A stretch of DNA of 64,000 bases from Pseudomonadota bacterium (GTDB lineage: Bacteria; Pseudomonadota; Alphaproteobacteria; Rhizobiales; Xanthobacteraceae). The notes under the pieces were generated by a model that saw nothing but the letters and a program-made list of their open reading frames with translations, had not been told where the DNA came from and made no database searches. Position numbers and translations under genes: made by a program. The stretch lies in NCBI GenBank assembly GCA_023387735.1, contig JAEWHP010000012.1, positions 62,001 through 126,000 on the forward strand. The letters are read 5' to 3'. Numbering within the stretch: the first letter of the stretch is position 1; the number at the start of each line of letters is the position of its first letter. Below, piece after piece: positions 45,281 through 54,264 of the stretch.

Positions 45281-45718
45281 ATGCGAATCGCGGCGATCAA
45301 GGCAATCATTATCGCAGCCGCGCTGTCAGCGGCGATGACGCCGGCACGGGCCGAGATACGCATCCTCGCCAGCCCCGGCGGACAGGTCGGTCCGTTCCTC
45401 GACCTGTTCGACCGGGTCCGCGAATCCGGCGAGCGCGTTGTGATCGACGGGCCGTGCCTGTCAGCCTGCACGCTGGTGCTGATGACGGTGCCGGAGGAGC
45501 GCATCTGCGTGACGCGCCGCGCAGTGCTCGGATTTCACGCCGCGCGATCGATCGATTCACGCGGCAAGGTCTATGCCGAGCCGGAAGCCTCGCGCGCCGT
45601 GCTGGCAAGCTATCCGCCACCGGTGCGGGACTGGATCAGCCGCCGCGGCGGATTGACGTCGCGGATGCTGCTGCTGCGCGGACGTGAACTGGCCGCGATC
45701 TATCCAAGGTGCAGGTGA
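45281..45718 (+). CDS. Small periplasmic ClpP-like protein
   Basis: 145 residues with a Sec signal (IIIAAALSAAMTPARAE). The mature part has ILASPGGQVGPFLDLFDRVR, then DGPCLSACTLVLM, then LGFHAAR. The Gly-Gly turn, Ser in CxSAC and His match the layout of ClpP/crotonase-fold periplasmic proteins, so it may be a small serine peptidase or a related non-catalytic protein. Start MRIAAIKAII chosen for the signal; the frame opens 12 codons earlier. Confidence 0.7.
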   Translation: MRIAAIKAIIIAAALSAAMTPARAEIRILASPGGQVGPFLDLFDRVRESGERVVIDGPCLSACTLVLMTVPEERICVTRRAVLGFHAARSIDSRGKVYAEPEASRAVLASYPPPVRDWISRRGGLTSRMLLLRGRELAAIYPRCR

Positions 45719-45740
45719 GATTTTGTAGTGAGGACTTGTA

Positions 45741-45822
45741 GGGTGGGCAAAGGCGCGCAAGCGACGTGCCCACCATCTTCATCGGAGCAAGAATGGTGGG
45801 CACGCTGCGCTTTGCCCACCCC
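45741..45822. repeat. Dispersed intergenic repeat, family 3
   Basis: Two GGTGGGCA...TGCCCACC type palindromes side by side: GGGTGGGCAAAGGCGC with GTGCCCACC, then GGTGGGCACGCTGCGC with TTTGCCCACC. The halves are also related to each other in inverted order. Confidence 0.75.
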
Positions 45823-45836
45823 ATAATCCTGCCAGA

Positions 45837-45939
45837 CCTCATCCTGAGGAGCCGCGTAAGCGGCGTCTCGAAGGATGAATGGCACCGGCCGGGCCTCATG
45901 GTTCGAGACGCCGCTTGCGCGGCTCCTCACCATGAGGGA
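45837..45939. repeat. Dispersed intergenic repeat, family 2, copy 2
   Basis: Same termini as copy 1 (39135-39240): CCTCATCCTGAGGAG and GCTCCTCACCATGAGGG. Inside, GCCGCGTAAGCGGCGTCTCG pairs with CGAGACGCCGCTTGCGCGGC, so the whole element is a long palindrome with a central loop. Confidence 0.88.
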
Positions 45940-45948
45940 TCTGCGAAC

Positions 45949-46359
45949 TCACATCTCCTTCGGGCAGTTCACCATCCAGGGGATGCCGAACTTGTCGACG
46001 CACATGCCAAAACCGTTGGAGAAGAAAGTTGGGCCGAACGGCATCCGCACTGTGCCACCTTCGGCCAAGGCGTTGAACCGGCGCTCGGCATCGGCGGGAT
46101 CGTCGACCTGCAGCGACACGGAGAAGCCCTGCGGCTGGTGGTAATCGCCGGGGGTGGCATCGGACGCCATCAGCACCTCGCCGTCGATCGTGACGCTCGC
46201 ATGCATCAGCTTCTTTTTCCACTCCGGCGGAATCGGCATGTCCGGCGGTCCGCCCTCGTAGTGAAACATCGCCCCAATCCTGGCGCCGAGAACCTTCTCG
46301 TAATACTTCAGCGCTTCCTCGCAATTGCCGTTGTAGAACAGATAGGGATTGAGCTGCAT
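45949..46359 (-). CDS. VOC family protein (PhnB-like)
   Basis: 136 residues, MQLNPYLFYNGNCEEALKYY onward, the standard lead of PhnB/3-demethylubiquinone-methyltransferase-like glyoxalase-fold proteins. LMASDATPGDY and the C-terminal FGMCVDKFGIPWMVN follow the family pattern. Enzyme activity unknown. It may be read with the SRPBCC gene upstream (38-base gap). Confidence 0.92.
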   Translation of the reverse strand: MQLNPYLFYNGNCEEALKYYEKVLGARIGAMFHYEGGPPDMPIPPEWKKKLMHASVTIDGEVLMASDATPGDYHQPQGFSVSLQVDDPADAERRFNALAEGGTVRMPFGPTFFSNGFGMCVDKFGIPWMVNCPKEM

Positions 46360-46397
46360 CGATTCCTCCTCGGGTACACGGAGTTTCGGGTGGCAAT

Positions 46398-46934
46398 CTA
46401 TTTCTCGGCGACCTTTTTCAGGTTGGCGAGACCGGCTTCGAAATCCTTGCCGATCATGTTGTCCAGGTTGATGAACACCTGGATCAGCCGGGACATGAAG
46501 TTCGCCGGACCATGCATCAGCCAGGTGACATGGGTGCCATCGCCCTGCGGCAGCATTGTGAATTCCGCGGTGTTGTGGCCCTCGAACGGCGTGAAGAAAT
46601 CGAGCTTGATCACGATCTTTTGCGGCGCCGACGCTTCAAGGATTTCCATCCGGCCGGAGCCGACATTTTTGTCGCCATCCCAGGCATAGGTGGCGCCCTT
46701 GCCGCTTTCCGCCCCGCCATAGGTGCGCTTCATCGCGGGATCCTTGGTCTCGTAGGGCGACCAGTTCCGCCATTGGCGGAAATCGTCGATCAACGGGAAG
46801 ATTTTTTCCGCCGGCGCCTTGATAGTGGCTGTACGCTGCACCCGCAGCCTGTCGGGCCTGGTCGCGGCGAGGATGAGAACGGCGGCAATGGCGATCGCCA
46901 GCACGACGGCGATGGCGGCAGTGATTTTGAGCAT
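46398..46934 (-). CDS. SRPBCC family protein with N-terminal membrane anchor
   Basis: 178 residues. An N-terminal helix (ITAAIAVVLAIAIAAVLILAA) anchors a START-like fold (ATIKAPAEKIFPLIDDFRQWRNWSPYE onward) that ends with FEAGLANLKKVAEK. SRPBCC domains bind hydrophobic ligands. Paired with a VOC protein, as often seen in proteobacteria. Role unknown. Confidence 0.9.
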   Translation of the reverse strand: MLKITAAIAVVLAIAIAAVLILAATRPDRLRVQRTATIKAPAEKIFPLIDDFRQWRNWSPYETKDPAMKRTYGGAESGKGATYAWDGDKNVGSGRMEILEASAPQKIVIKLDFFTPFEGHNTAEFTMLPQGDGTHVTWLMHGPANFMSRLIQVFINLDNMIGKDFEAGLANLKKVAEK

Positions 46935-47093
46935 GTCCGGCTCCGGATCCGATTATCGTTCAGGCAAATCAACGGCGAAAAGGTCAGTCCGCCGGGAGTG
47001 CCACCGGCCCAAGGGGGTCGCACCCTTTCAAGACGAATGGCACGGATCGAAGCCGACAACGATACGGAGAATATTTTCGACGGCTGACGACGT

Positions 47094-50000
47094 CTAGAAA
47101 TGAAAGAAATCGGCGCTTGTCAGCGAGCTTGCGACGACGTTTGTCAAAACGATCCTCATATCGGCTGCCCCCTGGTTTTCAGCGATGCCCGAGCTATTGG
47201 CATAGACAATTGTGTCCAAGCCGCTCTGGATCCACGCGATGCTGTGCGCAGCCACCTGGGTGCCGCCGGTGATAAGGCCCCCGATTACAGTGACACCGGT
47301 AATGGCTGAGGTGTCGATAATGTCGACCCCGTGAACGAAATCGGTAATGGTATCGAAGCTCGCGACCGTCGAATCGGAGGTCGCCATGAAGACAAACTGA
47401 TCAGAACCGGCGCCTCCAGTGAGGAAGTCTGCACCCCCACCTCCTCTGATCAAATCATTACCGGTGCCGGTCACGATGGTGTTGGTCGAACTGCCGCCGG
47501 TGACCGTGAGGTTACCCGTATCGGCGCCTGCGGCGAGATTGCCGCCGGTCCCCAAAGTTACAACCGCTGCTGCCGATCCGGAAAGGGTCAGCGTATTCGC
47601 CGTCAACGCTGCCGCGTTGATGGTCACGACATCGCTGGCGCCGCTGGCGGCGATCGAGGTCGCCGCCGAGCCGGTGATGATCGAGATGGTATCGTCGGTG
47701 GCGTCCCCCGTCGTCACCGACAACACGCCGGTCAGGGAGCCAGCCGTGATGTTACCGATCAGTCCGGTCACCACCTCCGCCGCCGAGCCGGCCAGCGTCA
47801 AGGACGTATTGTTGGCCAGCGCCGCCGCGTTCACGGTTACTGTATCGCCCGCGCCGCTGGCTGTGATCGAGGTTGCTCCCGAGCCTGTCGTAATGCTGAT
47901 GCCGTTGTCGGCTGCATTGCCCGTTGTCACCGTCAGCGCGCCTGCGAGCGAGTCGGCCGCGATATCTCCTACGAGTCCCGTCACCGTCTCGGCCGCCGAA
48001 CCAGCCAGCGTCAGCACGGCATTCTGCGCCAGCGCCGTCGCGGTCACTGTCACGACATCGCTGGCGCCGCTGGCGGTGATCGAGGTCGCCGCCGAGCCGG
48101 TGGTGATCGCGATGGTGTTGTCGGTCGCGTCCCCCGTCGTCACCGTCAGCGCGCCGGTCAGCGAACTTGCGGTGATATTCCCGATCAGCCCGGTCACCAC
48201 CCTCGCTGCCGAGCCGACCAGCGTCAGCGCGATATTGTTGGCCAGGGCCGCCGCATTGACGTCGAGCGCGACGCCGTTCGAGCTCGTGATGCTGGTCGCC
48301 GCGTTGCCGGTGACCACGTTCGCGATGCCGGCGGCGGCAGCGTTCGCGCCAAGCGTGATGGTGCTGGCGCCGGTAAGTCGCAGCGTCTCGACGCTGCTCG
48401 CCTTCAGGAAACCGGCATCGGTCAGCGTCGCCGCCGCCGTCATCTGAATGGTGTCGTTGCCGACACCGCCGGCGATGGTCGTGGCGGCAGCGAGGTTGAC
48501 CGCCGAGGTAAAATTGAAGGTATCGCTGCCGGTGCCGCCGGTCAGGATATCCGCGCCGCCGCCGCCGGTGATGGTGTTGGTGCCGTTGCCGACCGTGATG
48601 GTGTTGGCGCCGGTGCCGCCGGTCACCGTGAGGTTGCCGGTGTATGCGCCGGCCGACAAATTGCCGGCATTGAGCGTCGCCGTGGCGGCGCTGCCGCCGG
48701 TCAGGGTCAGGGTCTGCCCCGCCGTCAGCGCACTCGCCGTGATCGTGTTCGACCCGCTCCCGGTGGCAATCGACAGCCCCGAGGCAACGGCGACGGCTGT
48801 CACGTTCAAGGCGCCGCTGACGGCGCTCGCTGCGAGATCGCCGCGCAACCCCGTCACCGTCCGCGCCGCCGACCCGGCCAGCGTCAGCGTCGCATTATCC
48901 GCCAGCGCCGTCGCGTTGACCGTCACGACGTCGCTGGCGCCACTGGCGGTGATCGAGGTCGCTGCCGAGCCGGTGGTGATCGAGATGGTGTTATCGGTGG
49001 CGTCCCCCGTCGTGACCGTCAGTGCGCCGGTCAGCGAAGTAGCCGTGATGTTCCCGATCAAGCCGGTCACTACCTCCGCCGCCGAGCCGACCAGCGTCAA
49101 TGCAATATTGTTGGCCAGCCCGGCTGCGTTCACGGTTACCGTATCACCCGCTCCGTTCGCGGTAATCGACGTCGCCGCCGAGCCGGTCGTGATACTGATG
49201 CCGTCGTCAGCCGCGTCGCCCGTCGTCACCGTCAGTGCACCGGTCAGCGCGCCGGCCGCGACATCGCCAGCCAGCCCCGTCACCGTCCTGGCTGCCGAAC
49301 CGGCCAGCGTCAGGGAAGTGTTCTGAGCCAGCGCCGTCGCGTTCACTGTGACGACATCGCTGGTGCCGCTCGCGTTGATCGAGGTTGCTCCCGACCCCGT
49401 CGTGATGCTGATGCCGTTGTCGACTGCGTTACCCGTCGTCACCGTCAGCGCCCCGGTCAGGGAGCCCGCCGCGATATTTCCTACCAGCCCCGTCACCGTC
49501 CCGGCTGCCGAACCGGTTAGCGTCAGCGCAGTGTTCTGCGCCAGTGCTGTCGCATTGACCGTCACGACATCGCCGGCGCCGTTGGCGGTGATCGAGGTCG
49601 CTGCCGAGCCGGTGGTGATCGAGATGGTATCGTCGGTGGCGTCCCCCGTCGTCACCGTCAGCGCGCCGGTCAGGGAGCTAGCCGTGATGTTTCCGATCAG
49701 CCCGCTCACCACTTCGGCCGCCGAGCCGACCAGCGTCAGCGCCGTGTTGTTGGCGAGCGCCGCAGCGTTCACCGTCACGACATCGCTGGTGCCACTGGCG
49801 GTGATCGAGGTCGCCGCCGATCCGGTCGTGATGCTGATGCCGTTATCAGCCGCATTGCCCGTCGTCACCGTCAGCACGCCCGTCAGCGAGCCGGCCGCGA
49901 TGTCGCCGACCAGCCCTGTCACGGTCTCCGCCGCCGAACCGGCAAGCGTCAGCACGGCGTTCTGCGCCAGCGCCGTCGCGGTTACCGTCACGACATCGCT

Positions 50001-53000
50001 GGCCCCGCTGGCGGTAATCGAGGTCGCCGCCGAACCCGTGGTGATCGCGATGGTGTTGTCGGTGGCATTCCCGGTCGTCACCGTCAGCGCCCCGGTCAGC
50101 GAGCCGGCCGCAATATTCCCGATCAGCCCGGTCACTGTCCCGTCCGCAGACCCCGCCAGCGTCAGCGCGATGTTGTTGGCCAACGCCGTCGCATTGACGG
50201 TCACGGTATCGGTATTGGAACTGCCTGTTATCGACGTCGCCGCCGAACCGGTCGTGATATTGATGCCGTCGTCAGCCGCATCCCCCGTCGTCACCGTCAG
50301 TGTACCGGTCAGCGCGCCGGCCGCGATATCCCCAACCAGCCCCGTCACCGTCCTGGCTGCCGAACCGGCCAGCGTCAGCGCGGTGTTCTGAGCCAGCGCG
50401 GTCGCGTTGACCGTCACGACATCGCTGGTGCCGCTGGCCGTGATCGAGGTCGCTGCCGAGCCGGTCGTGATGCTGATGCCATTGTCAGCCGCATCGCCCG
50501 TCGTCACCGTCAGCACACCGGTCAGGGAGCCCGCCGCGATATTCCCGACCAGCCCCGTCACCGTCCCGGCTGCCGAACCGGCCAGCGTCAGGGCGACGTT
50601 CTGCGCCAGCGCCGTCGCGTTGACCGTCACGACATCGCTCGCTCCGCTGGCGGTGATCGAGGTCGCGGCCGAGCCGGTCGTGATCGCGATGCTATCGTCG
50701 GTGGCGTCCCCCGTCGTCACCGTCAGCGCGCCGGTCAGGGAACTTGCCGTGATGTTTCCGATCAGCCCGCTCACCACTTCCGCCGCCGAGCCGACCAGCG
50801 TGAGCGCGGTGTTGTTGGCCAGCGCCGCCGCATTGACCGTTACGATATCGCTGGTGCCACTGGCCGTGATCGAGGTCGCTGCCGAGCCGGTCGTGATGCT
50901 GATGCCGTTGTCAGCCGCGTTACCCGTCGTCACCGTCAACGCACCGGTCAGCGAACCTGCCGCGATATCGCCGACCAGTCCGGTCACCGTCTCCGCGGCT
51001 GAGCCAATGAGCGTTAGCGCCGTGTTCTGCGCCAGCGCCGTCGCATTCACCGTCACGACGTCGCCGGCGCCGCTCGCCGTGATCGAGGTCGCCGCCGATC
51101 CGGTGGTGATCGCGATGCCGTTGTCGGTGGCATTACCGGTCGTCACCGTCAGCGTACCGGTCAGCGAGCTTGCCGTGATGTTGCCGATCAGCCCGGTCAC
51201 GACCTCCGCCGCCGAGCCGACCAGCGTCAATACCGTGTTATTGGCCAGCGCCGCCGCGTCGACATTGAGCGTGACGCCGTTGGAATCCGTGATGCTCGTT
51301 GCGCCATTGCCGGTGGTCACGTTCACGATGCCGGCGGCGGCCGCGTTCGCGCCAAGCGTAATGGTGCTGGCGCCGGTCAGCCGCAGCGTCTCGATGCTGC
51401 TCGCATTCAGGAAACCGGCGTCGGTCAGCGTTGCTGCCGCCGTCATCTGAATGATGTCATTGCCGGCGCCGCCGGCGATGGTGGCCGCAGCGCCAAGGTT
51501 GACGGCGGAGGCGAAGTTGAAGGTGTCGCTGCCGGTGCCGCCGGTCAGGATATCCGCCCCGCCGCCGCCGGTGATCGTGTTGGTGCCGTTGCCGACCGTG
51601 ATGGTGTTGGCGCCGGTGCCGCCGGTCACCGTAAGGTTGCCGGTGTAGGCGCCGGCCGACAAATTGCCGGCATTCAGCGTCACCGTGGCGGCGCTGCTGC
51701 CGGTCAGGGTCAGGGTCTGCCCCGCCGTCAGTGCGCTCGCCGTGATCGTGTTCGATCCGCCGCCTGTTGCAATCGACAGCCCCGAGGCAACCGCGACGGT
51801 CGTCACATTCAATGCACCGCTGACGGCGCTCGCTGCGAGATCGCCGCGCAACCCCGTCACCGTCCGCGCCGCCGACCCGGCCAGCGTCAGCGTCGCATTA
51901 TCCGCCAGCGCGGTCGCGTTGACTGTCACGACATCGCTGGCGCCGCTGGCGGTGATCGAGGTCGCCGCCGAACCCGTGGTGATCGAGATGGTGTTGTCGG
52001 TAGCGTCAGCGGTCGTGACCGTCAGCGCGCCGGTCAACGAACTTGCCGTGATGTTCCCGATCAGCCCGGTCACCACCTTCGGCGCCGAGCCGACCAGCGT
52101 CAGCACGATATTGTTGGCCAGCAGGGCCGCATCGACGTTGAGCGTGACACCGTTGGAACTCGTGATGCTGGTCGCCCCCGTGCCTGTGACCACGTTGACG
52201 ATGCCGGTACTGGCCGCATTCGTTCCCAGCGTGATGGTGCTGGCGCCGGTCAGCTTCAGCGTCTCGACGCTGCTCGCCTTCAGGAAGCCGGCATCGGTCA
52301 GCGTCGCCGCCGCCGTCATCTGAATGGTGTCGTTGCCGGCGCCGCCGGCGATGGTCGTGGCGGCAGCGAGGTTGACGGCGGAAGCGAAGTTGAACGTATC
52401 GCTGCCGGTGCCGCCGATCAGGATATCCGCCCCGCCACCGCCGGTGATGGTGTTGGCACCGTTGCCCACCGTGATGGTGTTGGCGCCGGTGCCAGCTGTC
52501 ACCGTGAGGTCGCCAGTGTAGGCGCCGGCCGACAAATTGCCGGCATTGAGCGTCGCCGTGGCGGCGCTGCTGCCGGTCAGGGTCAGGGTCTGCCCCGCCG
52601 TCAGCGCGCTCGCCGTGATCGTGTTCGCCCCGCTGCCCGTTGCAATCGACAGACCCGAGGCGACCGCGACGGCCGTCACGTTCAATGCACCGCTGACCCC
52701 GCTCGCCGCGAGATCACCGCGCAACCCCGTCACGGTCTGCGCCGCCGACCCGGCCAGCGTCAACGTCGCGTCATCCGCCAGAGCTGTCGCGTCGACGCTG
52801 AGCGCAACGCTATTGAAGTCCGTGATGGCGGTCGTTCCCGTCCCTGTGACGATGTTCACGATGCCTGCGCTTGCTGCGTCCGCACCAAGCGTTACCGTGC
52901 TCGCTCCCGTCAGTTGCAGGGTCTCCACCGAAGTGACATTCGCGAAGTCGCCACTGCCGAGCGTCACCGGCGCGGTCATTGAGATGGCATCGGCGCCGCC

Positions 53001-53900
53001 GTTGCCATTGACTTTGCCCAGCGCAACGAGGCTCTCCCGGGAAGCAAAGACAAACGTGTCACCGCTTGCGGTGCCTTCGATCCACGCCGCCAGGAATGCA
53101 CTGGTGTTTCCGGCAGCGTCCGAAGCGCTTGCGCTGAATGTGCGGATGCTGGAATTGGTGACCGATCCGGTTGTGACGTAACTCCACGAGCCCGAGGCCG
53201 AGGCCGTCACCGCAGCCAGTTGCGTATCGCCTTCAAATATCGCGACAATGCTGTTTGGTTCAGCCGTCCCGTTCAACGCCCAATGGTTGCCCCCCGGCCC
53301 ACCCTGAGCAATGCTCGTGATCGTCGGAACCGCCGGCGCCGTGGTGTCGATCTGCGGCACAGCAGCCCGACTGGTCGCTGCCGTCGTGAATTCAATCAGG
53401 CTGGAATCCGGGAAGACGGCAAACGCCGCGGCCGCACTGCCGGGTGCCGGCTTGCCCGTGACGGGGGCGGCGGTTACCACGTCGACGATTGCATCGGCAG
53501 GTAGCGGTCCGGCAGGGTTTTGCGGATACGCGGACGACTTGACGACGGTCGTTTGACCGTGGTGAGCATCAGGGCTCGCGTTGGTATCAGCCCCGGAAGG
53601 TTTGGCGCGACGGAGTTTTGCGCCATCGTCAAGGGGCGTCGGCCCCGCATCCGCGTCCGATAGATCGCCATCGCGAGATGCATCATGGCGTTCCGATGCG
53701 GCGCAAGCCTTGTCGCAGAACGGATCCTGGTCCGCGGGGCGGTGTGATGGCGCGCCATGGCTCTCGCCGTCATATTCCAGCGCGGGACTCTCTCGCGCAT
53801 CGAGCCACAGCAACGCAGCAATGATAATCGTATCAAGGCCTGCCAGGAACGGCAGCAAGATACGACGCTTGGCGCGCGCAAGGGCTACGACGGGTAACAT
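47094..53900 (-). CDS. Giant repeat protein with RTX motifs, probable type I secreted adhesin
   Basis: 2268 residues. Residues 12-33 form a hydrophobic segment; a Pro/Ala/Asp-rich stretch runs to about 180. Residues 185-272 look like a bacterial Ig-like domain. Then come about fifteen units of 71 residues (213 bases) containing DVVTVNATALAQNTALTLAG, LVGDIAAGSLTGALTVTTG and ITTGSAATSIT. They are mixed with three long cassettes carrying NTITGGGGADILTGGTGSDTFNF (RTX-like). The C-terminus has GNDLIRGGGGADFLTGGAGSDQF, DTITDFVHGVDIIDTSA and ends SADFFHF, typical of type I secretion substrates. No transporter gene is nearby. Confidence 0.88.
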   Translation of the reverse strand: MLPVVALARAKRRILLPFLAGLDTIIIAALLWLDARESPALEYDGESHGAPSHRPADQDPFCDKACAASERHDASRDGDLSDADAGPTPLDDGAKLRRAKPSGADTNASPDAHHGQTTVVKSSAYPQNPAGPLPADAIVDVVTAAPVTGKPAPGSAAAAFAVFPDSSLIEFTTAATSRAAVPQIDTTAPAVPTITSIAQGGPGGNHWALNGTAEPNSIVAIFEGDTQLAAVTASASGSWSYVTTGSVTNSSIRTFSASASDAAGNTSAFLAAWIEGTASGDTFVFASRESLVALGKVNGNGGADAISMTAPVTLGSGDFANVTSVETLQLTGASTVTLGADAASAGIVNIVTGTGTTAITDFNSVALSVDATALADDATLTLAGSAAQTVTGLRGDLAASGVSGALNVTAVAVASGLSIATGSGANTITASALTAGQTLTLTGSSAATATLNAGNLSAGAYTGDLTVTAGTGANTITVGNGANTITGGGGADILIGGTGSDTFNFASAVNLAAATTIAGGAGNDTIQMTAAATLTDAGFLKASSVETLKLTGASTITLGTNAASTGIVNVVTGTGATSITSSNGVTLNVDAALLANNIVLTLVGSAPKVVTGLIGNITASSLTGALTVTTADATDNTISITTGSAATSITASGASDVVTVNATALADNATLTLAGSAARTVTGLRGDLAASAVSGALNVTTVAVASGLSIATGGGSNTITASALTAGQTLTLTGSSAATVTLNAGNLSAGAYTGNLTVTGGTGANTITVGNGTNTITGGGGADILTGGTGSDTFNFASAVNLGAAATIAGGAGNDIIQMTAAATLTDAGFLNASSIETLRLTGASTITLGANAAAAGIVNVTTGNGATSITDSNGVTLNVDAAALANNTVLTLVGSAAEVVTGLIGNITASSLTGTLTVTTGNATDNGIAITTGSAATSITASGAGDVVTVNATALAQNTALTLIGSAAETVTGLVGDIAAGSLTGALTVTTGNAADNGISITTGSAATSITASGTSDIVTVNAAALANNTALTLVGSAAEVVSGLIGNITASSLTGALTVTTGDATDDSIAITTGSAATSITASGASDVVTVNATALAQNVALTLAGSAAGTVTGLVGNIAAGSLTGVLTVTTGDAADNGISITTGSAATSITASGTSDVVTVNATALAQNTALTLAGSAARTVTGLVGDIAAGALTGTLTVTTGDAADDGINITTGSAATSITGSSNTDTVTVNATALANNIALTLAGSADGTVTGLIGNIAAGSLTGALTVTTGNATDNTIAITTGSAATSITASGASDVVTVTATALAQNAVLTLAGSAAETVTGLVGDIAAGSLTGVLTVTTGNAADNGISITTGSAATSITASGTSDVVTVNAAALANNTALTLVGSAAEVVSGLIGNITASSLTGALTVTTGDATDDTISITTGSAATSITANGAGDVVTVNATALAQNTALTLTGSAAGTVTGLVGNIAAGSLTGALTVTTGNAVDNGISITTGSGATSINASGTSDVVTVNATALAQNTSLTLAGSAARTVTGLAGDVAAGALTGALTVTTGDAADDGISITTGSAATSITANGAGDTVTVNAAGLANNIALTLVGSAAEVVTGLIGNITATSLTGALTVTTGDATDNTISITTGSAATSITASGASDVVTVNATALADNATLTLAGSAARTVTGLRGDLAASAVSGALNVTAVAVASGLSIATGSGSNTITASALTAGQTLTLTGGSAATATLNAGNLSAGAYTGNLTVTGGTGANTITVGNGTNTITGGGGADILTGGTGSDTFNFTSAVNLAAATTIAGGVGNDTIQMTAAATLTDAGFLKASSVETLRLTGASTITLGANAAAAGIANVVTGNAATSITSSNGVALDVNAAALANNIALTLVGSAARVVTGLIGNITASSLTGALTVTTGDATDNTIAITTGSAATSITASGASDVVTVTATALAQNAVLTLAGSAAETVTGLVGDIAADSLAGALTVTTGNAADNGISITTGSGATSITASGAGDTVTVNAAALANNTSLTLAGSAAEVVTGLIGNITAGSLTGVLSVTTGDATDDTISIITGSAATSIAASGASDVVTINAAALTANTLTLSGSAAAVVTLGTGGNLAAGADTGNLTVTGGSSTNTIVTGTGNDLIRGGGGADFLTGGAGSDQFVFMATSDSTVASFDTITDFVHGVDIIDTSAITGVTVIGGLITGGTQVAAHSIAWIQSGLDTIVYANSSGIAENQGAADMRIVLTNVVASSLTSADFFHF
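47625..52790 (-). repeat. 213-bp tandem repeat array inside the giant gene
   Basis: The coding DNA repeats with a 213-base period, with units highly similar at nucleotide level. Cassettes starting near 48541, 51544 and 52418 (marked by CAGGATATCCGC) share about 200 bases with only scattered changes. The array is interrupted by these cassettes, giving a higher-order pattern. Confidence 0.88.
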
Positions 53901-54264
53901 CGACAGGCTGAGAACATCGTCTATCGAAGACCGATTCTCGATCCGCGACCGAATGGAGGTATCAACCTAGTTCTTGGGCTGATGGCACAAGCGCGTTGAT
54001 TTGCAGCCAACCGGGCGGTCGTCTCTCTTGGAATTCGTCAATCAAGTGCAGCGCCGAGCGCCAAATTAGTAATCCGGTAACCACAGCCGCAGGGATTAAA
54101 AGTCCTTGCGTAAGACCCGTCTGCAAATCGAAGCTTCAACAGCTCAACTTGTAACTTAAATTTCTTAATATGGACGTAATGGCATAAATGCCAAAAACTG
54201 CTGCGAAATCAAATAAATAGAGATTGGACCGGATTCGCTCCAGCCCATCTTCCATAAGGAAGAA
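53901..54264. other. AT-rich intergenic region upstream of the giant gene
   Basis: 364 bases. From about 54110 to 54240 it is unusually AT-rich for this genome (TTAAATTTCTTAATATGG, AAATCAAATAAATAG). It must hold the promoter of the giant gene, which reads leftward, and possibly a binding region for a nucleoid protein. The sigma factor gene ends at 54265. No terminator seen. Confidence 0.55.

Noticed and set aside
47331..53181. Very long open frames on the plus strand opposite the giant gene (up to about 729 codons, several of about 340)
   Set aside because: They mirror the 213-base repeat of the real minus-strand gene. Because the period is a multiple of three and the repeat lacks stops in these frames, open frames extend automatically. 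They lack ribosome sites and secretion or fold signatures.
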